Below are positions 1-12,486 of a DNA stretch of 64,000 nucleotides, in pieces (the first letter of the stretch is position 1; each line of letters begins with the position of its first letter). The stretch covers positions 4,078,536 to 4,142,535 of the forward strand of contig KV748178.1 in the NCBI GenBank assembly GCA_001692895.1. The letters run 5' to 3'. A program made the translations under genes and the position numbers. A model generated the notes under the pieces. It was not told where the DNA came from. It searched no databases and saw only the letters and a list, made by a program, of their open reading frames with translations. This stretch comes from Cenococcum geophilum 1.58. Lineage: Eukaryota; Ascomycota; Dothideomycetes; Gloniales; Gloniaceae.

Positions 1-3000
1 CCTTAGGGTATTTAATTAGGCCTAAACGGAAGTTTTTTTAGTAGTAGTCTATACTATAGCTCTAGTAGGTTTATATAAAATACTAAATATATATAGACTA
101 TAGATAGGGGTAGCTAAAGACAGTAGGCTAGCTTACTAATTTATTCCTTAACTTAGAAGGGACCTAGGTATCTTATATTAAGCTTCTTTAATAGTTAACG
201 GGTTTTAATATTTGTTAAACGTAATAGAACCTTATTACCTACTCCAAAATGCTTATTTTAGTATTTATAGTTATACTAAAGTCTCTACTACTCTTAGGCA
301 TCCTATAGGCTCTGCTTTATATACTTTTACTACTCCTATTTCTAAAGATATCCTTATACTCTTTAGTAGATGTCCTTAGACTTCCTAATAAGATCCTATA
401 ACTAATTATACGGCCTTAGCTAGTAATTATTAGGTATACTATCGAACCCTAATAGTTAAATACTATAGGTAATCTAGATTGGTGTAAACCAATATAATAA
501 ATATTGCTTTAAATTATAAGCATACTCCGCGTATAGAAGTAGCTTATACTAATTATCTTACTAGTAGTTTAAATATATTTATAAGTAAGACTCTAGTTCC
601 TAGTTCTAGCGTTCTATTTACCCATTCGTTTATAGATAGAAAGCTATACTATAATAGTAGTCTATCTTTAAATAGAAGTATAGGTCTGACCAGTACTGGC
701 TTATAAAGACGCCACCCCTATTAGTAATAATAGAGTACGGCTAGTTTACTTTAAGAAAGTATTTCTCCTTAATTAGGTTAGTAAGTGCTTATATATTAAT
801 TGCCTTATTAATAGGAAAGTATTAGACGTACTTTAAAAATCTATTAATAAGTACAAGAACCGAATTATATATTTGTCCTTACCTATCTTTTAAGGGCGGG
901 AGATCCGTAATAATAGTCTATAGCGTAATATTACTATAGCTTACTAATAGGGGAAACAGATTTAAGTAAACCCTATAGCTTATACCTTTGGATTTTATAT
1001 ACTTAACACTTTTTATAGTAACTAATATCCTCCTTTGCTTCCTAATTAAGCTTTAACCAATAGTATTTATATTAAAGTACTTCCACTATTTTAGCTTAAC
1101 TATAGTGGCCGCCTAGAGGATTATTATAATTCTTTATAAGAATCTTCTATTATAAATTTGCTTTTTATAGCACCTAAACCTTACTACCTTCATATAGTAG
1201 GCCTATTAGGTCTAGCTCCTAATAGTAGTACCTAGCAGCTTCCTTTTTATTACATTTTTAGTCTACTTTTATATTAAAGATAGTATAGAAAGCGTCCCTT
1301 TATTATACCTTACGGATAAAATCTATTAACCTTTTAGATAGTTCTTAGGTAAAAGCTATTTTGTTCTATACTGCTCTAAGCATAAGACTAGATAGTATTA
1401 TAAATCTTATAACTTCTTAGTGCGCGTATATTAGGAAGGCCGCTATAAGGTTAAAGTCCTTTAGTTATTATAGGGCTTTAAGTTCTAATTACTCTATAGC
1501 TTCGCTATTAGTTTAAGAGGATAACTTAGTAATTAGAGGTAGTGTATTACTAGGTTCCGAAAATATATTAGGGACGTCCTATCTAGGTATATTTAGACCC
1601 TTATTAGCAATAGACTGGGTACTAGCTAGAACGTTAATAAAAACTAATAGGGCTTATACTGCCTAAGACTTAGTATATAGAGCTATAGGTGCTTAGGCAT
1701 TCTATACTTAAAGCTTATTCTATAATATAGGGAGTAAGATATCTATTATCTATTTTCCTTCTCCTGTTTTAAAGCCTTTAGTATAATCTAGCCATCATAA
1801 TGGTTTATTGGTAGGGTTATTTTCCCCTAGCTTATATTTAATTTTAAAATTAAATTATATAAGCTTTTTTACCTATCTGGTTTATTAAGGTATAAGCTCC
1901 TTTATAGTTATAAAGTAGCGTAAATTATAATAAATTAAGAGTATATAAGTGGTATAGCTTACGTACTTAAGGTAGTATCTCCACTATTTAAAGTAGTTAA
2001 CTATAGCTAGTAGTTCCTTATTATGGGTATAATACCTAACTTTAGGTCCCTAGAATTTTCTACTATAGAATACTATTAGTTTTTAGTAGAGCTGGGTAGT
2101 ATCTAAATGCCTATTAGGTTGCAGTAGGATACTAATAAGGGCAAAATTTAATATATTAGTAATTATTATTAATAGCTAATATAGGTTAAAATACCGCAGT
2201 AATAGAGCTTTTATAAACTTTATACGTAGTTCCTAAAAGGCCTTTTAGCCCTTTTTAGGCTATAACTATAGTTTATACTATTTAGTTAGTCCCTTTTTAG
2301 TTTTTTTTCTTACTACCTTTAAGCCTTTTACTCCTTAGGTTAAGTCTTAAGAAGCTTCTATAATATAGTTAAATAGGTATTAGGTAACGTCTAAGTAGTT
2401 ATAGATAAAGCGCCTATAGAAATTGGTAAAGCTTAGAAATACTTAAATATCCTAATAGCTCTCTAGCTCTAGCTACTCCTAAATCGTCTATACCTATACT
2501 AGGTCTATAACTATACTTATAGGCGTTACAATATGACCCAGGAACTTAACCTACTTAGTATTAAAGATATACTTTACCGCCTTAGTATAGAAGCCCTAAT
2601 TATCTAAACATTTTAGCACTTCGCGGATATATTACTTGTGTTAATCCTTATTTTCTAAGTAGATTAAAATATTATTTAAATAGATAATATATATGCGGTT
2701 AACTAGTCCCCCTAAGGCACTATAAATATATAATTAGAATATTATAAGCGTATTAGCTAGCCTAAAAGGCATTACTAGATACTTAAAGTGGCCGTATTAG
2801 GTCTTAAAAGCGGTCTTTTACTTATCCCCTTTTTTAATATAGAGCCTATAATAGGTGTCTTATAAATCCAGCTTTATAAAGATCTTCGCCCTAAATAGTT
2901 AATCCAGTATTTTACTAACTAGTAATAATAGGTAACGGTTCTTAATTATAATCTTATTAAGACTGTAATAGTCTATATATAGCCTTATAGTTCTATCCAG

Positions 3001-6000
3001 TTTTAGAACAAAGAGGATTAGTACGCCTACTAGCGACTTACTAAGCTAGATCTACCCCTTTTCTAGTAACCTATTAAGGTATTCTCGTAAAATCTTAAGC
3101 TCTTTATAAGAGAGGTTATAAATAGGGAGGTTTAGTAGTTATTTGCCTTCTTTTAAATTAATTATATAATTATATTCCGAGTTTTATAGCAGGACTTTAG
3201 CTTATCTGCCCTAAAATACCCTTAGTAAGCCCTTTAGGCCTAATAGAATATTTAATAAATTAGGGTCGCGTTTGTCTTTTATATTATTATTAGGTAGATC
3301 CTAGAGCTCCCTTAAAATACTTATGGGCAGTATTACGCGCTATAATAATTACTTATATATAGTTGCCACCGTATATTAAACCATTTTATATAATAGCTAG
3401 TAAAGGGTAAAGAAATCTTTAACGCATTATTTAAGGTGCTGTAGTATACTCTCTGTATATTACTTAAGCTAGAGTAACCCGTAGCGGTTAAAGTATCTTA
3501 TAAGATCTTTAAGATTGCCGCCTCCCTATAATGTCTCCGTAACCTATCTAGTAGTTCCTTAAAAGGTTTCTATTATAGAGGGATTATTACCTATACTAAG
3601 CTTTATACCTATTTTATTATAAAATAGGGGTTAGATCTAATACTCCTTTAGGTATAAAGCGTATACTATTTCGCCTAAAGCTATATCCTTTAGAATATCC
3701 TTTAAGCTTATTAGTAATATACGCCCTTCTAATTCTTTATTGTTCTACTATTTAAAGGCTCCTATTTTAAAGTATATTTTAAGATCTACTTTTATAGGCT
3801 AAGGGTATTTAAGGATAAAGTTATAACCTACAAAGTTAGCCACCTAAAAGGGTTATAGGCCGACTACCTTAATGCGGTTATATATATTGGCTACTAATAC
3901 TATAAGCTTATAGGCACTATATAGTTTAATCTAATGCTTATCTAGGAAGCCTATAATGGATTTCCACTACCTTAATAATAGGATAAGTTTATACTCTTTT
4001 ACTAAATTATATTATATAAGATTAATTTTAGCGCCGCTATTATATAGTACTTAGAACTATTATACCTCACTTATAGAAAGTACTATTTTTAGCTTAATAG
4101 CAATATAGAGAGTCTCTTATTCCGTATTTTACCTTAGTTATAGCTAGAAGAGGTCCGCAACTAGGGCTTTTCTTTGTTTAGATTATTAGTACGGTTATTA
4201 CCCTGTTTATTTTTCTAATAAAATATACTTTTAGAGTTTTCTCTTAACTTTTTAAAGTGTTTCTATAAAGATGCTAAATAGGTATTAAGCTAGCCCTAAG
4301 AGTTTTTCCTATTACTTAAGGCCTCTAACTTTAACTCTTTTAAAGTTCTTTTTAAAAACAGCTTCTTTAAAGGTTAGGTCTACCCTATATTACTATTAAA
4401 GTGCCTACGCTTTTAGTAACCCCTTAGCTTCCTACTAAAAGAGGTCTAGTTTCTTACTATATCTTTAGCATTTAAAACTGCTCGTTTAAAATCCGTATAT
4501 ATAGTAATCCGCAATAGGGCTCCTACGCGCTTTATTTTATTATAAATTACTAGCTTAATTCTAGCCTAGATAAACTTAATCTTCTCCTTTTTACAGATAC
4601 CACCGCCCCTATTCTCAAAGGGTTTTAAATCTATCTATTAAGTATAAGTTTTTATAAAGTTTATAAACTAGTAAAAGTTAGCAATTAAGCTATATCCTAT
4701 TCTACAATAGCTTTATATTATTATATTAGACAATATATAGATCTTAAGTCCATTTCTTTAAAAAGGTTTGCAGCTATAGCTATATAGTAATTTACTCTTT
4801 ATTAAGCTAATTAAGTACAATTTAGTTTAGTAATTAGTCTTTAATCTTACTAATAATCTAGTATATACGCTCTTTGGTATTATTTTATATTATTAGCATT
4901 TTAAAGAAGTTATTTACCTTATAAACCCAATTATCTAGCTGCTAGGCGTTAGGTCTATAGCGGAGTTCTAAACTACTAAAGGCCTTAGCTAGTTAGTCTA
5001 TATTCTTTTTCCGTTTATAGCATAAATAACTTTTTAAGTCTTTTATACCTTCTTAAGTAGGTATTAGGTAGCCCCTAGAAAGCCCTTAGCCTTAACTAGG
5101 TTATAAAAGAATTTACTTAGCTTAGATTAACCCTTACTAGATATAGATTTGCCCTTAAAGGGTTCTAATATATTTATTAGTAGCTTTCTCCCGTATAGAT
5201 TTTAAGAGCCTTATAATAGCTTCCCAATATCTATCTTAAAGGAGATTGGTATAGGGCTCTTAACCTTCTAAACTTAGGCCTAGGGAAGCTCCTACTATAA
5301 AGGTAATATTAGCACTAGTAGCTAATACGGGTTTCCTAATAAGCCTTAGGTCTTAAGTTAGTATTTAGGTTTAGTTTTCTAAAGGAGTAGGCCTACTTAG
5401 CTTATAAGTAGTCTATATACCGCTACTATACTAATTATAGGCCGGTGGTCTTCCGAGAGGGTTTTAGTTGGGTCCCTAGTTAAACGCGTTAGTATATTCC
5501 TCTAGTATTTCTAGCTTAGGGGAAGATCTTAAAGTTACCTTTAGCGCTTAATCTTTTAATTAGCCTAGGTAGGACTAGAGGGGTTTTAGTTACTTTTTAG
5601 TAGCGTTATAACCGTTATAAAGGGTGTCTACGTTTTCCTTAGTGGTAACTATAGGTATATAAGAGTCTTTAAGCTCCTAGCGCATCTAAGTATTAGGGCT
5701 TATTCGGCCGTCTTGCCTAGAGGTTTATATTGTTGTAATCTCTTACTATTAAAGGGACCTTTCTGCCTTAGCGCGATGGCTTTCCATAAGGTATTTATAG
5801 AGTTTCTATTTAGGTCGTCGCGAGATTTTAAAAGAGGATAGTAGTTATAAATAAAAGATATAAATAAATAATCTGGTCCTTAAGCCAACTACCCTTCTAA
5901 AAAGGAGTAGGAAGGATTTAAATATAAGGGGCTATAAGGCACAATTATAAAATAGGATAGATTAGTAAGAGAGACGAATCCTTAAGGAGGTAAGGCCTTT

Positions 6001-6112
6001 AGGATTATAGAGACTATATACTACGGGTATATACGTCTAGTACGTAACCAGTAACCATCGGAGGGGCATCCAGGGGTTGTCCTAAGGGCAACCCAAGGTG
6101 TCTGTAATAATA
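1..6112 (-). mobile_element. Ty3/gypsy LTR retrotransposon relic 1
   Basis: Minus-strand remnant of a Ty3/gypsy element, seen from its right (5') end to a 3' end beyond the window edge. The order read on the minus strand is gag-like (about 5800-4400), protease region (about 4100-3600), reverse transcriptase (about 3300-2300, with a recognisable block related to the family motif YLDDILIYS near 2650-2700), RNase H (about 2300-1700) and integrase (about 1600-500). The right end carries LTR-like sequence (about 5880-6112), whose outer end on the minus strand resembles TGTTACAGACACC; its inner edge is not certain. The element is thoroughly broken, with dozens of stops across all domains, and has the TA-rich signature of RIP. 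It is old or was heavily mutated soon after insertion. Confidence 0.8.
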
Positions 6113-6474
6113 TCCCTTATAATGTATATATATTAATTAGGGGGGTATATATACATTAATTGGGGGGTATACGTGTATTATTTAGGGGGTGTATAATTAT
6201 CGCTAACCTTAATTAATAACTAAATTAATCTATATTTTCTGCAAAGCCTTCTTAGTAACTTAAATAAGTTTAAATATAATATTTAAAATAAATAGGTTAA
6301 GTTATAGTACTATTTTAAAAAAAAAATTAAAAGTTTTAATTATAGTATAGTCTACTTTAAAGTAGTAAATAATGGCTTTTATTTAATAAATAGTATAATA
6401 GTAATCTAAGCTTTAGTAATAATTTTAGTAATAGATATTAAATTATAAAGAGTATTGAAATTGGTAATTTTAAT
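6113..6474. other. Intergenic spacer with short tandem repeat
   Basis: AT-rich spacer between the gypsy relic and the 3' end of the Argonaute gene. About 6128-6205 holds three imperfect copies of a roughly 24-bp unit of the form TATTAATTAGGGGGGTATAT. The rest probably contains the Argonaute 3' untranslated region. No gene is seen. Confidence 0.5.
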
Positions 6475-9400
6475 CTAAATATAAAACATAGTATCTCTTA
6501 GTCTTTGATGCACACGCACATCGTCATTGGTGGCCTGGGCTCCTCCATGGGTACTGCCCGCCACCGATGCCGCCATCGAATGTGTTGGCGTATCAAAGAG
6601 ACTGCTCAAATAATGCCTCGCCCTCTCGCACACCATGTCCGCATACTTCGCAGGTGGACATATACTGACCGCCTTTGTGGCGCGCCCGAACGCATAGCTC
6701 ATGGCATGCGTCAGGTCCTCCAGCACGTCTGCAACATTATGAAATGGCTGGGGAATTGTCTTGTAGCGCTGCTGAAAGATTTCGTCGAGCAAGACGTAAT
6801 AGTGCGCAGGACGCGCAGTGCCTTGGAGTGCGGCGTGCGGCTGGAGGAAGAAGTCCCAGTTGTGTGCCTCTGTGACACTACGGTCAACAATAGTCCCAGG
6901 CTTAGGATTCGAAAATCTGTCCGCCGTCTGGACCGTAATTGGGTAGAAGCGTGTGTGGTGGCGCTTGCCGACGATAATGATGGTGAGTCTCGGGAGGCCG
7001 TTCTTCTGGTCTGCGGGGGGATACTTTTCCTTGCATGCTTGCCTGAGTTGCGGCAGTTCTTCGTTAATTACTTTTCCGTACTGGCCTTCGGAAACACCAT
7101 CACGGTAGACCAGAATGTTCTCTGGGAATGATAGATGCCTGCCCTTGGTTTTCCAAAGGTCCAGGTGATGCTTCAGCATCTCCGCCAAGTTATCGACCTC
7201 TTCTTTGCGAGCTCTTGACTGAATGCGGATTGTCGCAGGCCATTGGCCAAGCAGTTTGTCAATACTGGCAACCATGCCTGCCACACTTGGAGCATTGGCA
7301 CTGGATCCCGGCGACGGGTGGGTAACATCAATACCAACAACCATAGTTTTGTCTTCATTGATGATGCTGAGACGGAGATTATCGACGATTTGATTGGTTC
7401 CCCCTAATTTTAGATTGAACTTAAGAGCCAGGTTTTTGAGATATTGGTCTTGGCCCTTCTCCTTAGCGAGTTTCTCGCCGACGCTGCATATAGTCTGAAT
7501 TCCATATTTGACGTCGGCTAGTTGTTTTATTCGAGGGTAGAGTGGGTCGTTGGCTTTTGGTAAGATGATGAATAGAAGATCAAGACTCCCAGCAGCCAAC
7601 TTGAGGCTATTCTCTACTACTGGGTCATCTATTTCATTCACAACTATCCTTCTGCCTTTGGCGGGCTTGTCTGCCAATACCCCAGTTGCTTCCAAAGACC
7701 TGTGAAGTTCGTCTACCACTGCAACCAAACTTGGTTCATTCGGAAATGCATCCCGGGAATTGGGTGTTGAGATAAGCAAGAAGGACCATTTCTTCAGTTT
7801 CACGCCCGTAGCATTAAATTTAACTTTGAGCATGTTCCAGGATCCAGACTGTACTACAGCAGTGCTGTTACCTCTATAGACAACCTTGGGTTCGTTAAGG
7901 ACGCGACCCTGGACTGTGATTAACTTTTGTGGCACTGATATGCCAAAACTTCCCTGGTTGAAGTTAGCTATGCACCTAATAACCATCAAGAAACCTACCA
8001 AGAGTATATTCCCCTGCGGAGACAGGCCAGCAGTTTGGAAGCCTTGGTCAACTATCGAATTGGCGTTCTCCCAAGGCCTGCGTACAGCAAACCGTATCAT
8101 ATGTTGCGTTTGGTTCGGGTCAAGCTGCCCATTATATGCCTGCCCAGGCACAACCACGCATACTTCAGCTGGTAGATAGCTGGGATTCTCCTTCGTTCCG
8201 ACATTGATCACAGGAATGGCCGGATTTGTAATGGGTATGCCATGTGCTGTTCACAAAGTCATTATGCTGACCTGATACTCTAAAGACATACTTACTGGTC
8301 CTAAAAAATTCAAACACGCTGATATATTTATCAGAAGGTGCAGGTCCAGTAAGGGGGCCCGGTTTTTGCCCTTTTTTCTTTCCCCCAGCTTTGCTGGCCG
8401 CTGTTGCTGCCGGAGACGATTGAGGTTGACCGTCAAGCCAAAACTCCACATCTTTTGGACCTGCGCCGTTTTCTCTGACACGCGGTGGATGTTGTAAACC
8501 ATGGCCATCGTCTCTGGTAGCAAGGCCGTGGATAGTTTTCAATCTGATAATAGTCTGGCCAGCTTTGTTCTTCTTTTCAGCCAAGTGAGTGGTCTTGATT
8601 TTGAGCTTCTTTAGGAACTTGTTCAATTTGAATTTGTTGGGGCCATTGGCGTGTTCATATTTCTGGATCAGCTGATCCAACCTGTCAGTGTCGTAGAAAG
8701 CGCCATGGCTGACATTGACATTCACCAGGATGCGGCAGGTAGCGAGTCTGACACTAGAGAAGAAACCTCGAATCGCAGTTAAGCCGGCACCTAGGCCCAA
8801 CTTTTCCGAATTAGGACCAAGCGAAAAAGTCTTGCTCGCTCCAATCGTGGCAAGGTTTCCAGTGGACTTGGAATAATGGTTCAAGAAGATGTTGAAAGCC
8901 TGAATTATAGGGAGCTTCTCGTCGTAGTTTTTGCCAAGTTGTGTAGATGTCAAATAATTAATGAGGTCTGATACGGGCAATGTATTCGTATACTGGATAC
9001 GAACATGGTATTTAGTGGCACCCTGCCGCGGATCGTCCTCATTTTCGGACCGGTACTGGAACTCAACTACCATCTCGTCCTTCTGCAACTTCTGCCGCGA
9101 TATAAGGGTTGATTTAAAATCGGTGACTATATCAGACTGGATTGGAGTCATTTCAGGGGACTCTAGAAATAGCCTGATAATTTGGCCAAGTTTCCTTCCG
9201 GAAGCCTCGGGAGATACGGAGATGTCATATCGGAAAAGGATGAGTTTCGGGTCAGGCACCATTTCCACGTAATTAGCCCATAGCGTGACGGGCATGCCTC
9301 TTGTACCATACCCGGGGCGATGGGCAAACATAGAGTCAAGCTGTAGTTTCTGAAGACTAAGAGGGTCTTTCGCCGCCTTTTGGACAGCATCTTCAATGTT

Positions 9401-9726
9401 TACGACCCGCGCATCAAGAATAGGTGCTTCGTTTGGAGTCCTGGGCCTGCAGTAGTTAGTTGAGCAGCTGCGGCGTGGGTATGAGCAGAGAATGCCAACA
9501 AGTATACTTGGACTGCCGCACCACCTCGCCCTCCCATGGCGCCTCCGCCGCGTCCACCACGAAACCCCCCTCGAGCGCCTCCTGTGAAGCCTCCTCGTTC
9601 CCCGCCCGGAGCTCTTCCTCGGCCGCCTTCCCGATCGCCAAACCCATGATCTCTTCCGCGTCCTCGCGAGTCTCCTTGGCCTCTTTCTCCTCGGCCTCTG
9701 CCCCCTCGACCACTTTGGTTGGACAT
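6475..9726 (-). CDS. Argonaute (fungal QDE-2/AGO-like), slicer type
   Basis: Small-RNA-guided Argonaute, the effector of RNA silencing (quelling or a related pathway). Three exons, 9726-9500, 9446-8296 and 8246-6475, total 3,150 nt and encode 1,049 residues. Residues 1-75 form an RGG/arginine-glycine-rich tail starting MSNQSGRGG. The N and linker domains follow. The PAZ domain spans roughly residues 310-480, and its end matches the family pattern NPSYLPAEVC across intron 2. MID and PIWI complete the protein, which ends in the canonical MFYI. All four catalytic positions are present: D766 in GIDVTHP, E808, D842 in VYRDG and H941 in PAHYYV, so it is predicted to cleave. Intron 2 (8247-8295) is canonical (GTAAGT...CAG). 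Intron 1 (9447-9499) has a good branch site and acceptor, but the only donor that keeps frame is GTTGGC, so that edge is less sure. An upstream in-frame ATG at 9816 exists, but the RGG start fits the family better. The gene shows no RIP although repeats lie on both sides. Confidence 0.93.
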
Positions 9727-10571
9727 AATTCTATGAAGAAATACAAATTGGTGGAGAAAGAGATTGTGGGAATTATGGGAGCACACTGCATAAATGTCAT
9801 TTCGGTTGCGGGGCATCTGTGCGTAAGTTTTGCGTCAGATCAGCGTAATTGGTCCGGGTACCAACCTAAATAGAGGCTAGTCTTCATACCGAAAAGAAAT
9901 ATAATTTTTCTTTTAAGGTTTTAAATATATTTACAGTATTTCATAGCTATTATTAAAGCATCTGCTTAATCATTTATACTATAAATAACTAACCCAATAC
10001 GGTAACGTTGTTTTAACTGCTTGACTTTTTCGTTCCCCCACTCATTGCGTGCTCCATTATTCAATACCTAAACCTAGTCACCGCCTTAACAAATAGCGTT
10101 ATATCCATCAAGTCTTCTTCCCGGTTGGCTCAGCCACATTGTCCGAACTCGCTGTTACAGTCTGACAAAGCTTCAGCATCTATGAACCCTGCGCCCGACC
10201 ATAGGTCCCGTGTACCTTCTGGGTCGGAATTAATAACCAAAGCCCTATATTAGAATAGCGCCCATAACAAATTTGGCATAATTTATGTTCTTCACATTAA
10301 TGCTTAGTAAGGCAGAATCAGCAGAATATTCAATTCAAACCAGAAACGACGCTGACGTAATGTTGACTGGACAATACCAGGTGAGGAACTCGTGTCTCGA
10401 TTGATCTATGAAGGAAAAACGACTAGCTGCAGGCAACAGGAACGGGGTCGTAGGCAACAGGAACAGGTAGGTAACACACAACGTTGACAGTTATGTTAGC
10501 TACAGCCTTTGTTATGTGCTTTTGCGGACGATTACGGCGTAAAGGCCTAAGATGAGCACAACGATTCTGTC
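9727..10571. other. Argonaute upstream region / intergenic
   Basis: Sequence of ordinary base composition (less so at 9890-10010, which is AT-rich) between Argonaute and the CHAT relic. It should contain the Argonaute promoter and 5' UTR. A 13-bp direct repeat (AGGCAACAGGAAC) occurs twice near 10430-10466. No convincing gene, RNA or repeat boundary is seen. Confidence 0.4.
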
Positions 10572-10787
10572 CTAATAGTCAATATGGACGAATGACGCCC
10601 ATTGCAGAACCACCCCGGGCCTCCGTGCTCGGACTTCAGGAACAGTGTTATGCAAGGCTGATGCCACAGGCCATTTGTCGTCTTTTTGTAAGCGAAATAG
10701 CTTGGCAGCAATCTCCAAGCAAAGCTCGTTCTTGTGCGGCCAAAGGCTTGCAACCACGTGTCTAAATCCAGCCAACTGAAATTCAGA
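10572..10787 (-). pseudogene. CHAT-domain protein, C-terminal fragment (split gene)
   Basis: Last segment of a host gene for a CHAT-domain protein (caspase-like fold, usually at the end of a TPR-repeat protein in fungi). The minus-strand frame contains LAGFRHVVASLWP, then LHNTVPEVRARRPG and VLQWASFVHIDY before a TAG stop at 10572-10574; this is the typical CHAT C-terminus. The frame runs straight into the target-site duplication of the 10-kb transposon at 10780-10787 and continues without a break on the other side, at 20877-20950. With one copy of the duplication the codons read ...LHIASEF-QLAGF.... The fragment is not RIPed. It no longer has a promoter or N-terminus here, so it is a relic; a read-through transcript is possible but not supported. 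Confidence 0.78.
10780..10787. repeat. 8-bp target-site duplication (left copy)
   Basis: AATTCAGA immediately left of the 10-kb element. The identical octamer lies at 20869-20876 immediately right of it. An exact 8-bp duplication bordering matching inverted termini shows transposase-mediated insertion. Confidence 0.9.
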
Positions 10788-10820
10788 TTATCTCAGTTGA
10801 CTCATACCCTCGGAGAGAAA
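10788..10820 (+). repeat. Left terminal inverted repeat of 10-kb transposon
   Basis: The outer 17 bp matches the inverted right end (20852-20868) at 15 positions. The following CTCGGAGAG block has its counterpart at 20837-20846. Confidence 0.8.
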
Positions 10821-10844
10821 ATCCACCTCACCTCCTGCAAACTC

Positions 10845-10925
10845 CTGAGCCAATCAGCGGCTGGCACCGCCACACCTCTATAACCCCTGTGACTCCTATA
10901 AACTCCTAAGCCAATTAGCGACCGC
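10845..10925 (+). repeat. Least-mutated subterminal repeats (CCAAT-containing)
   Basis: Two copies of an approximately 20-bp motif, consensus AACTCCTGAGCCAATCAGCG, carrying a CCAAT core. It is the first of the repeat families that recur through this transposon (12060-12160, 14670-15260, 16955-17160) in this orientation and in the opposite orientation near the right end. The subterminal position suggests transposase binding sites, but that is inference. Confidence 0.65.
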
Positions 10926-12478
10926 CGCCACAGCCTAATGTACGCCACGGGCGTTAGCGCTTGCGCTAGCTTCAGCAGCCAATTATAGAGCGCCGAGGTA
11001 GATTCCTCTCCGAGGGTCTAAGAGATTATAGGCGCCTTTTGTAAGGGCTGTACAGCCTCGCTAGTAGAAGACAGTTCTATTGCCTTTAACGTTATATTTC
11101 GCCCCCTAATATAGCGCTACTTAGCTCGCCAATACCTCTATTTAAAAGCTTATCTTTTACTCTATATATTATATCCGTAATAGAGCCTAATTATGCCCCT
11201 AATGGGCGTCTATTTAAGCGGAACACTTAAAGTCCTCTCTTTAGCTAACCTACTCTTTCCAGCCCGCTAGAATAGCTTATTAATATATCTAAGGGTTCCT
11301 CTAATAGCGACAACTAGATAGATAATAATAGCTAACCTAATACTAGCGAGCCTAAACCTCCCTTATTAAACCGAAGTATATAACAGTAGAGGCGCGCGAG
11401 GAAGTTATAAGCCGTGGTTAATACCCTAAAACAAAAGGGTTAGAGCTTTATATAATTCCTATCTGCCTAGGTTAGAGCAAATAATGCAGATAATAGGGGG
11501 GTTATAATTAGGCACCGTTGGTATAATTGCGTTAAAAGACGATAACAAGCATTATTAAATGCAGTTGTAAAAAATCCGCAACTTAGCTATATTTAAGGGG
11601 CAGTTATACTAGTAGGGTCTTTTACTATAGAGCTAGACCGTCTTATTTAGGAGCTATACTTTAATATATTTAACAGGACGTTAAATATAGAGGACTTAGA
11701 CTTTAAAGTCGCCTTCTATACTATACGAGATATTGCCCTAATATAGCATATAACTTTACTATAGCTACTTGGTAACTAGCGCGCCTATAGAGTAAGTTAT
11801 TAGGCGGGAGGTTAGAAGGCGAAGGGTTAGGACGCTTTAGTTAGGCGGGTATATGCTATTACTAGTATAATCTATTCTTCTAGAGCAAAGAAGCAGTTTA
11901 ATTTCTTTACTTTACTTATAGATATCTATCTTATAGGCTCTAGGGTAAAAAGGAGGGTGTTTAAAACGCTATCCGGCTTTAGGCTATATTATAGCTATTA
12001 TTTAGTAAATCGCATTATAAATAGTATTGCTAAGAAGGTAGAGATATATTAACTATCTTATATCTATCTCCTGCGAACTCCTAGGCTAATTAGAAGAGCT
12101 CCTATAAACTTCTATAAGCTCCTATAAACTTCTATAAACTTTTAAGCTAATTAAAAGAGCTTTTATGGACTCCTTTAGGGGCTAATATTTATAGAGGCAT
12201 CTTAGAACCCTAGCGTATAACCCATAAACAGTGGTTATATATAATAATGTGAACTTTAAGGACACAAAATGTAATAAATTGCTTAGTTATACGTCTGTTA
12301 TGCGTTCGCTAATAACTACTACCATTATATTCTATCCGGAATTACCTTTATCTAGGCTACGCTAATTAATATATAATCTAACAAAACCGCTATAACTTAA
12401 TAATATCTTCCGGTTACCTAGCTTTATTAGAGACGAGTTAATAGTAAAGGTTAGCTATTACCTTATCGCCAATGTAAT

Positions 12479-12486
12479 AAAGGGGG
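12479..12486. repeat. 8-bp target-site duplication of nested hAT derivative
   Basis: AAAGGGGG left of the 609-bp element; the same octamer lies at 13096-13103 on its right. The eight base pairs are the hallmark of hAT insertion. Confidence 0.88.

Noticed and set aside
1-6112. Possibility that TA-rich stretches are mitochondrial or centromeric DNA
   Set aside because: Recognisable retroelement domains in order, with C-to-T and G-to-A decay in CpA context, explain the composition as RIP.
6505-7131. Plus-strand open frame of 208 codons opposite the Argonaute PIWI region
   Set aside because: Shadow of the conserved minus-strand coding exon; no features of its own.
9460-9873. Plus-strand frame opposite the Argonaute RGG exon (Ser/Pro/Ala-rich)
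   Set aside because: Complement of the low-complexity RGG coding sequence.
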